From Woeseiaceae bacterium (GTDB lineage: Bacteria > Pseudomonadota > Gammaproteobacteria > Steroidobacterales > Woeseiaceae): a stretch of 64,000 nt of DNA. The stretch covers positions 62,001 to 126,000 of the forward strand of contig JASJCQ010000004.1 of the NCBI GenBank assembly GCA_030065915.1, in the 5' to 3' direction. The position numbers were made by a program, and so were the translations under genes. The notes beneath the pieces were generated by a model, which did not search any database, was not told the origin of the DNA, and saw only the letters and a list, made by a program, of their open reading frames with translations. Shown here in pieces: positions 50,521 through 57,510 of the stretch (position 1 is its first letter; each line of letters begins with the position of its first letter).

Positions 50521-51759
50521 TCAGCCGACGCCTCCCTGGTCGCGCCAGTGCTGGATGCGATTCCAGAACAACTCGGTGAACATGTCGATCTCATGCGGCG
50601 GGTACAACGCCATGACTTTCTGGCGAATGGCGTCGAGAACCACTTCGGTGCCGAAAAACTCATGCGCAACCTCGTCGATATGCGACAGGTGCCTGTCACA
50701 GAACTCGTGGAACTGGTCGTACTCGAAGTAATCGAACGCGAGCTTCGCGTATTCGTCGAGCTTCTCCTCGAAGGACATGTCCTTTGCCGCGATGGTGAAG
50801 TACTTCTCCCAATCCAGGTTGCTGTGCATCGAGCGGTCGGTCGCGGCGCAGTAAACGGACCAGCGGATGTTCGACTTGATCAGCCACGGGAAGTGAAAGT
50901 GCAGCGACGTCACCTGCGAATCGGGGCACGCGTTGGCGAAGTCGATCGGCTGCCACAGCCCGTTCGAGCGCAGCGCCTCGCAGGAATTGAAGTCCCAGCC
51001 GAAAAACGCGTTGATGACCATCGTCATCTTCGACAAGGTCGCCTCGTCACTCTCCGACAGGAAGTCTGTGTCCATCCGGTAGCGGTCGTGCAGCGGCGCG
51101 GACGGGTCGTAATTGACGAACCGCCACTGCGGTCCGAGGCCGACGCAGCGCACGAAGGCGTCGTTCGGTATGACGCCTTTCTGCAGGTGCATCAGGCGGG
51201 TGCCGCTCTCGTCGTAGGCCCGTTTCAGTGCGTCGCCGTCGTGAATCGCCGTGACGCCGACCCACGCGCCGCCGTCGTAGGGCTTCATGAACAACGGGTA
51301 GCCGATCTGCTCGCCGATGGCTTCGAGGTCGAACAGCTTCGCGTACTTCTTCAGCGTCCGTTCCAGGTCCGGGTTCTCGACATAGGCCTTGGGCGGCACG
51401 ACCCAGGTGTCCGGCACCGGGAAGCCCAGGCGCATCATTGCCGCATAGGACGTGTGTTTTTCCATGGACTGCAGAGACCACGGATTGTTGAACACGTACA
51501 GGTCGTCGGTCAGGATGGCCTTCTTAATCCACTCGCGGGACGTGTGGTACCAGTGCGTCAGGCGGTCGATGACGACGTCGTACTTGACCGGCTGTCGGAG
51601 GTCGAAGGGCTCGATCGCGACCCGCTCGACGTCGAAGGTCTGCGTAACGCCGTTAAGGTCGATCTCGAGATCGAGTTTCTTCAGCAGCGCTTCGTAGCAG
51701 ATGGGCCAGCAGATATCGCCGCCCAGCGACAGGCCGATATGTCTTTGTTGTGTTGGCAT
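50521..51759 (-). CDS. ATP-grasp domain protein C (RimK-like)
   Basis: 412 aa. It differs from A and B: it begins HIGLSLGGDICWPICYEAL and has a RimK/GSH-synthetase-like core, with LTDDLYVFNNPWSLQSMEKH for the pre-ATP-grasp end, GYPLFMKPYDGGAWVGVTAI for the Lys/Gly loop, and WDFNSCEALRSNGLWQPIDF for the metal site. The C-terminal 130 residues (from SLHFHFPWLIKSNIRW) are an added helical domain I do not recognise. Probably ligates an amino acid or similar substrate in the same pathway as the neighbouring esterases. Confidence 0.83.
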   Translation of the reverse strand: MPTQQRHIGLSLGGDICWPICYEALLKKLDLEIDLNGVTQTFDVERVAIEPFDLRQPVKYDVVIDRLTHWYHTSREWIKKAILTDDLYVFNNPWSLQSMEKHTSYAAMMRLGFPVPDTWVVPPKAYVENPDLERTLKKYAKLFDLEAIGEQIGYPLFMKPYDGGAWVGVTAIHDGDALKRAYDESGTRLMHLQKGVIPNDAFVRCVGLGPQWRFVNYDPSAPLHDRYRMDTDFLSESDEATLSKMTMVINAFFGWDFNSCEALRSNGLWQPIDFANACPDSQVTSLHFHFPWLIKSNIRWSVYCAATDRSMHSNLDWEKYFTIAAKDMSFEEKLDEYAKLAFDYFEYDQFHEFCDRHLSHIDEVAHEFFGTEVVLDAIRQKVMALYPPHEIDMFTELFWNRIQHWRDQGGVG

Positions 51760-51810
51760 TGCCGTATTCTCCAGGCGCGGACTCAGGCCGACGATGCGAC
51801 CTGCCGCATT

Positions 51811-52947
51811 CTATTCATAGACCATCCACTGCGGGCCCGGGAATAACCACGACAAGCCGGTCCTCAGGCGGTCGCGCCAGTTCTCCCAGTTGTGCGCGTC
51901 GCGAGCTTCCTCGAACAACACGTCGATGCCCTGGCCCTGCAGCTTCGGTATCAGTGAGCGATTCTCGTAAATCAGTGACTCGTACATGCCGCAGCTCATG
52001 TAGATGCGCTCCGACGGAATACCCGGCGAGTCCCTGAAGTCATTCATGAATTCCACGACCGGGTCGAACACCGGGTCGCGTTTGTGCCGGCCGATGTCGC
52101 TAAACGCGAACGAACCGGACTGCAGCAGCAGTCTGCCGAACAGGCCCTGGTTTCGCCAGGCTGTGTGCAGCGATGCTACGCCACCAAAAGACGCACCCAT
52201 GATGCAACGCGACCTGGGGTCGTCGATCAGCGGATAGGTATCGTACAGGGCGGGCAGCAATTCGTCAGCAATATGCTTCGCGTGCCGGTCGTCGCCGGCG
52301 TATTCGTTGAGCCGATCGGGCGATTGAGTCAGGGCGACGATCAGCGGCGGTATCTCGAGCGCCTGGATCAGGTTGTCCAGCACGGTCTGCAGGGCAGCAA
52401 ACTGAAGGTAGTCGACGCCGTCATGCACGATGAGCAGGCCGAAGCGACGGTTCTGGCGGAAGCGGGCCGGCAGGTAGATCTGTACCGTGCGTTCGTCGCC
52501 GAACACGTCGCTCTGGATGGCCAGGGATTCCAGTCGGCCTTTGCGCGCCTCGGGTTTGTCGAAGGTCCAGTGAGGCCGCTCGTAGCCGAAACCCTGGCAG
52601 ACCGAGTTCGCACCAAACGGGTCGTGTGCCTTGACGGGATTCAGCGGGTCGAGGATCAGCTCGCCATCGCCATGACGTACGACCTCGAACTTGTACTCGA
52701 CCCTGGAGCCTTTCGGCAGGTCGATGGTCGCCGCCCAAAGGTCGGTGCCCTCCAGGGCTTCAAATGCCTGCGCCGTGTCCAGGCCGGAGATCCAGATGCG
52801 CAGGTAAATGGCGTCGGCTTCTCCACGGAACACGAACGTCACATCGCTACCGTCGACGAGAGGAAAGTCATTCGCCGAGATGAATGTGTCGATCGCCGCG
52901 GCGTCCGGTTCGCCGTTCTCGAACAGCTTTTTGAGTGCCGGGTTCAT
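51811..52947 (-). CDS. Esterase with N-terminal E-set domain (enterochelin-esterase-like)
   Basis: 378 aa from ATG 52947, which overlaps the S51 gene stop by ATGA. Residues about 30-130 form an early-set/CBM48-like beta domain (SDVTFVFRGEADAIYLRIWI, LPKGSRVEYKFEVVRHG), followed by an alpha/beta hydrolase: LPARFRQNRRFGLLIVHDGV, nucleophile MGASFGGVAS with Ser253, and His in DAHNWENWRDRL. This resembles Fes/IroD and related feruloyl-type esterases. CBM48-like domains often accompany glucan enzymes, which fits the nearby glycogen synthase. Substrate unknown. Confidence 0.86.
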   Translation of the reverse strand: MNPALKKLFENGEPDAAAIDTFISANDFPLVDGSDVTFVFRGEADAIYLRIWISGLDTAQAFEALEGTDLWAATIDLPKGSRVEYKFEVVRHGDGELILDPLNPVKAHDPFGANSVCQGFGYERPHWTFDKPEARKGRLESLAIQSDVFGDERTVQIYLPARFRQNRRFGLLIVHDGVDYLQFAALQTVLDNLIQALEIPPLIVALTQSPDRLNEYAGDDRHAKHIADELLPALYDTYPLIDDPRSRCIMGASFGGVASLHTAWRNQGLFGRLLLQSGSFAFSDIGRHKRDPVFDPVVEFMNDFRDSPGIPSERIYMSCGMYESLIYENRSLIPKLQGQGIDVLFEEARDAHNWENWRDRLRTGLSWLFPGPQWMVYE

Positions 52948-53888
52948 GCGGCCCGGACCCGGGTTAGCTGCCCCTTCTTGCCGAGCCGTTGCGCCATCGA
53001 TGCGCCCACGATCGACTCGCCGCCGAACTCGACGGATGCGCCGCTGTCGAGCGTCACGCATGTCTCCGGCGCGAATCGGCGAGCCATCAGCCCGATACGC
53101 GGCTTGTCGCGCTGCCTCAGGCGCCCCGTCGGGTCGGGCAGAAACACGTGTCCCGGCACGAGGCCGAGGCCGGCGCCGAGTACTTCGGGTTCGCGACGTC
53201 CCTGCGGCATCCGGTCGTGGAACAGGACGATGCGGTCAGCCAGCACCATGGCACCGGCCGACCAGGCGATGATCGCGCGGTCGGCCAACAGATTCCCCAT
53301 ACCGAACAGGCTCAGGCGATTCAGCAGTACCGCGATGTTGCCGCCCGTGATGATGACGCCGTCATTTGCGTCGAGAATGCCGACGATCTCCCGACGGTGC
53401 TCGTCGATTGCCGGCAGCGTGTCCGCATTCCATGCGCGCGAGAACTTCCTGTGTACCGACGCCGTGCGCTTCAGGTGATGTCGGTCCAATGCGCGCAGCT
53501 GTGCCAGCGCATGGCGGCGCTCGGCGGCCAGCAGCTCCGCATCGCCGGTCGCGGTCAGCGTATGTCGCGCGGCAATGGCCAGTTGCTTGAGGCGCAGTCG
53601 ATACAGGCGCTGCTGTTGCTGCAGGCGGTCCTGACGTGCGCGGTAGTCGCGTGAGAGGTCCTCATGTTCGCGAAACAGCGCCTCGGTTCGACTGTACAGA
53701 CAGAGGTCGGTCAGAGGCAGTCCGACGGCGCCGCGAATGTCATCGATGTCGTTCTCCGCCTCCTGCCAGCCGGCCGAGATCACGGCTAGAGATCGCGCCC
53801 CGATGCCCGACGCTTCGATCGCGTCGCCGAGGTTGATGGTGGGCCGCTGCGGGCCAAGCAGCAGCCGGCGCGGTGTCTCGATACTCAT
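52944..53888 (-). CDS. Peptidase S51 (cyanophycinase/dipeptidase E-like) protein
   Basis: 314 aa from ATG 53888. Type-1 glutamine-amidotransferase-like fold of family S51: GDGVIITGGN (here DGVIITGGNIAVLLNRL), then the nucleophile AIIAWSAGAMVLADRIVLF with Ser210 in a GxSAG-like turn, and AGLGLVPGHVFLPD supplying the His region. A heptad-rich insert (about 75-145) separates N and C parts, unlike classic dipeptidase E. S51 enzymes cleave Asp- or Arg-Asp-containing peptides such as cyanophycin. It heads the transcript that includes the two esterases and ATP-grasp C. Confidence 0.8.
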   Translation of the reverse strand: MSIETPRRLLLGPQRPTINLGDAIEASGIGARSLAVISAGWQEAENDIDDIRGAVGLPLTDLCLYSRTEALFREHEDLSRDYRARQDRLQQQQRLYRLRLKQLAIAARHTLTATGDAELLAAERRHALAQLRALDRHHLKRTASVHRKFSRAWNADTLPAIDEHRREIVGILDANDGVIITGGNIAVLLNRLSLFGMGNLLADRAIIAWSAGAMVLADRIVLFHDRMPQGRREPEVLGAGLGLVPGHVFLPDPTGRLRQRDKPRIGLMARRFAPETCVTLDSGASVEFGGESIVGASMAQRLGKKGQLTRVRAA

Positions 53889-54103
53889 ATCGGCCTCACA
53901 CGCGCGCCGAATTCCTCGGACGCCGTTGCTTCGCGCAAGTGGTTCAGGCCCTCCCATCCGTTCCGGGGGGCGTCAAAGGGACATTGAGGTCGCATAGGCG
54001 ACAAGTGTAACTGCATTGGTCCGGGCCGTTCATGCGGGCTTTGCTCAATGTTGCCGGCGACGCCAAAGGACGGCGCTCGCCGGCGATCGACTTAAGCCCC
54101 TGC

Positions 54104-54138
54104 AAAAAAAAACCGGCCAGCATTGCTGCTGGCCGGTT
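54104..54138 (-). terminator. Intrinsic terminator of subtilase 1
   Basis: On the minus strand AACCGGCCAGCA pairs perfectly with its complement over a four-base GCAA loop and runs into a T-tract of at least seven. It lies 20 bases past the stop of the 1006-residue subtilase. A near-identical copy ends the neighbouring subtilase gene at 57458. Confidence 0.92.
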
Positions 54139-54158
54139 CGTTGCTGCTCTCGATGACC

Positions 54159-57100
54159 TTAGTCGTCGTTGAGATGCATGGACTGACCGGACGCGTCGTA
54201 AAGCGGGTCGTAGTCGGTTACGGCATCTGCCCAGAGATAACTGTCCGTCCAGAGGAAAGCGTCGGTCCACAGGAAGCCGTCCGTCCACAGGAAGGCATCG
54301 GTCCAGAGGAAGGCGTCCGTCCAGAGGAAGGCGTCCGTCCACAGGTAGCCGTCGGTCCACAAGAAGCTGTCCGTCCACAGAAATGCGTCGGTCCACAGGA
54401 AGCCGGCGCCCCAGCCGGTGCTCGTATCCGGCGTCGTGTTGGTTTCCGTCGTTTCGGTCACCGGATCAGGCTGACCCGACCACAGCACGGCGGTGTCCTC
54501 GACGAGAATGACCGGTCCTTCCTCGGAACGCGCCATCGCAGGAGACGGCGCCGCTGCTGTGACGTAGCCGCCTGCGGCAATGGCCGCCTCGATATCGAGA
54601 ACGCCGGCGCCGGCGGCGGTCGGTTCTGCGTCGATGCCGCGAGCCGACGTCATCAGCCTTGCCTTGACGGAACCCGGATTCAATGTCGGGTCCTGCGTCA
54701 GCATCAGGGCCGCCGTGCCTGACGCCATGCCGGCAGCCATGCTGGTGCCCGAGATCTCGAGGTACTGCTTCGAACAAACGGCACCACAAGCGGGCTCGCG
54801 GTCCGGGAGTTCGATACGCATCTTGCCGTTGCTCGGCATAGCGGCGACGATTCGGTTACCCGGCGCGACGAGGTCCGGCTTCAGGATGTGGTCGATCAGC
54901 GTCGGTCCCACCGAAGAAAACGTCGATACGAAGTCGTCGCTGAAGTCGCTGCCCGTGCCCTTGTCGGTCAGCGAACCCACGGTAATGACCAGGGGCGAGT
55001 TGCCCGGGCTCGTGATTGTCATGTGCCCATCGCGGCCGTAGTTGCCGGCCGATGCGATAACAACGTAACCGGCATCGACCAACGCCTCGGCGGCCAGCGC
55101 CAGCGGATCGCTGGTGACGCTTTCCTCGACCGCCTTGCCGAGCGACATGTTGACAACGCGGATACCGTTGGCGGCGCCGTTGACCAGGATCCAGTCGAGA
55201 CCGGCGATAAGATCCGACGTGACGCCACTGCCCTGCTCGTCGAGCACGCGCACCGAGTGCAGGGTCGCGCCGGGCGCTACGCCCTGGTACAGGCCACCGG
55301 ACTGAGCGCCGTTGCCGCCAATGATGCCGGCGACATGCGTACCGTGACCGTAGGGATCGTAGGGGTCCGTGCTAGCGGTAATGGTCAGTCGGCTCGGCAT
55401 GTTGGCCGCATCGTATGCAAACCACATGTCGTCCTCCGAGTTGCTGCCCACGACGATCTTGACGGCCAGGTTGCGGCCGGTGCCGAAGCTGTGAGCGACG
55501 CTGCCAAAGTCGAAGCTGTCCTCGGTCCAGGCACCGACGGCATCCCAGTTGCCGCGTGAGACAGTTGCCTCGGCGATGACGTCGCCGCTGCCGTTGGCGT
55601 CAACGTCCATCAGGTAGGCGGTAACCGAGCCTCCTTTACTCGTCTGGAAGTCCTTCACCGCCGTATACAGCGTCAGCGATACCGGGCCGTCGAGGTCCAT
55701 GCTTGAAGCCGACGTCGACCAGAGCTGGAACTTGGTGCCATCACTCGCTGCGGATCCGACACCACCCTTGCCGATCAGTAGGCCGACCGAGCCGTCGCGC
55801 TGCGGATCGAAGTTCGTAAGCGGAGAATCCGGCGCATCGTCTTTAAGCGCTGCATTCGGCGTGTCCGAGCCGTCGCCGGCGCCATCGAGGTAGAGCGTTT
55901 GCAGACTGTTGTCCGTGCCGCCCACGAGTTCGATCTGCAGGTTGTCGACGTACAAATAGCGCGAACTCTCCTCCGGGAAGTAGCCGCTCAACGAGAAGCG
56001 TAGCTCGGTCTCCGCACCGAGGGCCAAGTGGTTTTCCAGATCGATGCTCATGGTTTGCGGCGAGCTGTCACTCGAGTTCAGGGCGTGGGTGGCCAGCGTG
56101 GTCCAGCTGGCGCCGTCACTGGAGCCCTCCAGTGAAACCGACACCGAGCCCGAAGACCCGCCGCGGCGGCGATATTCATATGACAGTGTCGCGCTTGCAG
56201 CGCTCGACAGGTCCACCTGGCGCAGGACACCACGGTTGCTGACGGAACCCTCGTCGTCCAGGTTGGCCCCGAGGCGCAGGCAGTAGCCGCTGGCGCAGTA
56301 GGAAGACGAGCTGACACGTGCCAAACCGGAAGTGGCGCTGTTGGACTCACCGAAGTCCTGCCAGGCGCTCGCCCAGGGCAGGTCGCCGTCGGAACCCGTG
56401 TACGCATAGCTGTTGAATTCGTCGCGAAAGGCACCGAGTCCTGCCGACTCGGCGACCGCGGCGCAGGCGCCGGCTGACGCCACGCAGTCTACGCGCGTGG
56501 CGACGTTCAGGTCAGGATGTTCACTGACACCTGAGTCCAGCACGGCGACACCGATCGACGGGTCGACCGGGAAAGAGTAGCTGGAGCCGGTAGCCGGCTG
56601 GCGGGCTGTCTGCAGCGACGCCACCGACGTGGCGCTGACCGGCAGGTCGCGACTGACGAAGCTGACGTTGTCGTCGATCGCGAGATCGATCAGCGCAGCG
56701 GCCGGCAGGCGGACTGCGCGCATCTTTAGGCTCGCGTAGCTGCGCTCGACCGAGCCGCCGAGGCGCTCGATGCGATCGTCCTCGAAAAGCTCTGGGTGCG
56801 TGTCATAGTTGACGATGACTTCGACGAGGGTATCGTCGCCCGCGTCGGCGATTGACGCGAGGGACCGGGTGAGCTTCGCACGCGCCGCTACCTGCAGCTC
56901 CTGTGTTTTGGCGGCCGACTCCGACACGCTCGACGAGACGACAGGCTGAACGTCGTAATTCAAAGACATCGACTGAGCATCCGGAGCATCAACGGATGCC
57001 TGCTCAACGACGTTGCTCGTCGTTGCAACGGCTGCCCGGGTGGGCGCCGGTGCGGCGACGTCTGCAGATTGCGCTACGTCGATCTGCAACGCGTCTTCAG

Positions 57101-57179
57101 ACGTCCCGGGAGCTACGGCGCCGAGACCGGCAATGGCAGCGAGTCCGGCAATGGCTACAAGAAAAGTCTTCGTCTTCAT
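54159..57179 (-). CDS. Exported S8 subtilase with C-terminal FLWTDA repeats (subtilase 1)
   Basis: 1006 aa with a signal peptide (MKTKTFLVAIAGLAAIAGLG). Catalytic triad: Asp215 (GVAVLDSGVSEHPDL), His612 (YGHGTHVAGIIGG) and Ser813 (SGTSMAAGMASG). Between Asp and His an insert of about 390 residues contains a jelly-roll (about 250-420, starting FRDEFNSYAYTG) and a second beta domain (about 425-600). A propeptide-like domain (about 90-165) precedes the catalytic core. Residues 926-985 are ten copies of a (A/S/G)(F/Y)LWTD hexapeptide, and the protein ends LNDD. Upstream is a CRP-like site. Likely a secreted or surface protease; the repeat's role is unknown. Confidence 0.92.
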   Translation of the reverse strand: MKTKTFLVAIAGLAAIAGLGAVAPGTSEDALQIDVAQSADVAAPAPTRAAVATTSNVVEQASVDAPDAQSMSLNYDVQPVVSSSVSESAAKTQELQVAARAKLTRSLASIADAGDDTLVEVIVNYDTHPELFEDDRIERLGGSVERSYASLKMRAVRLPAAALIDLAIDDNVSFVSRDLPVSATSVASLQTARQPATGSSYSFPVDPSIGVAVLDSGVSEHPDLNVATRVDCVASAGACAAVAESAGLGAFRDEFNSYAYTGSDGDLPWASAWQDFGESNSATSGLARVSSSSYCASGYCLRLGANLDDEGSVSNRGVLRQVDLSSAASATLSYEYRRRGGSSGSVSVSLEGSSDGASWTTLATHALNSSDSSPQTMSIDLENHLALGAETELRFSLSGYFPEESSRYLYVDNLQIELVGGTDNSLQTLYLDGAGDGSDTPNAALKDDAPDSPLTNFDPQRDGSVGLLIGKGGVGSAASDGTKFQLWSTSASSMDLDGPVSLTLYTAVKDFQTSKGGSVTAYLMDVDANGSGDVIAEATVSRGNWDAVGAWTEDSFDFGSVAHSFGTGRNLAVKIVVGSNSEDDMWFAYDAANMPSRLTITASTDPYDPYGHGTHVAGIIGGNGAQSGGLYQGVAPGATLHSVRVLDEQGSGVTSDLIAGLDWILVNGAANGIRVVNMSLGKAVEESVTSDPLALAAEALVDAGYVVIASAGNYGRDGHMTITSPGNSPLVITVGSLTDKGTGSDFSDDFVSTFSSVGPTLIDHILKPDLVAPGNRIVAAMPSNGKMRIELPDREPACGAVCSKQYLEISGTSMAAGMASGTAALMLTQDPTLNPGSVKARLMTSARGIDAEPTAAGAGVLDIEAAIAAGGYVTAAAPSPAMARSEEGPVILVEDTAVLWSGQPDPVTETTETNTTPDTSTGWGAGFLWTDAFLWTDSFLWTDGYLWTDAFLWTDAFLWTDAFLWTDGFLWTDAFLWTDSYLWADAVTDYDPLYDASGQSMHLNDD
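54225..54404. repeat. 18-bp coding repeats: ten FLWTDA hexapeptides
   Basis: Ten in-frame 18-base units encode GFLWTD, AFLWTD, SFLWTD, GYLWTD, three AFLWTD, GFLWTD, AFLWTD and SYLWAD. Third positions vary between units, so the repeat is kept by selection on protein. The unit is shared with the neighbouring subtilase. Confidence 0.95.
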
Positions 57180-57270
57180 CGTGTGTTCCGGTTGATGGGT
57201 TTATGGCGTTATTTCAGCAAACGGACGCCGATTTGGGAGTTGCACGGCCGGATGGGGTCCCCGGTCGTTG

Positions 57271-57286
57271 TGTGAACTGGCGCACA
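57271..57286. promoter_or_regulatory. CRP-like site upstream of subtilase 1
   Basis: TGTGA-ACTGGC-GCACA, one mismatch to the TGTGA-N6-TCACA CRP/Clp consensus, flanked by GTGTGAA and CATAA as in the two other sites of this region. It lies 92 bases before the subtilase 1 start. Confidence 0.5.
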
Positions 57287-57457
57287 TAATCCCGGTGTCA
57301 AATCAGCGGCTCGACAAGGTCGACTGACGCTGAGGAGCGGTGGCGCGGTTTGCGCCTCGCAGATCGGGATCGATCGTCCCGTGTTGACGCGATACTTCCT
57401 CCTCCGCGGGCACGGGCGAAGTTGCTGGCCACAGTGCGGTGCCGCGACCCAAACATG

Positions 57458-57490
57458 AAAAAAACCGGCCAGCATTGCTGCTGGCCGGTT
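57458..57490 (-). terminator. Intrinsic terminator of subtilase 2
   Basis: The 12-bp perfect stem and GCAA loop of the 54104 terminator is repeated here, with a shorter T-tract. It lies 20 bases past the subtilase 2 stop. The two terminators and the last codons (LNDD) of both genes are almost the same sequence, pointing to gene duplication. Confidence 0.9.
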
Positions 57491-57510
57491 CGTTGCTGCT
57501 TTCGATAAGA

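Larger units (their letters stand above)
57180..57510. other. Intergenic region between the two subtilase genes
   Basis: 331 bases. It holds, from left to right, the promoter side of subtilase 1 with a weak GGA ribosome site, a CRP-like site at 57271-57286 and, at the right, the terminator of subtilase 2. No credible gene. Confidence 0.8.
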
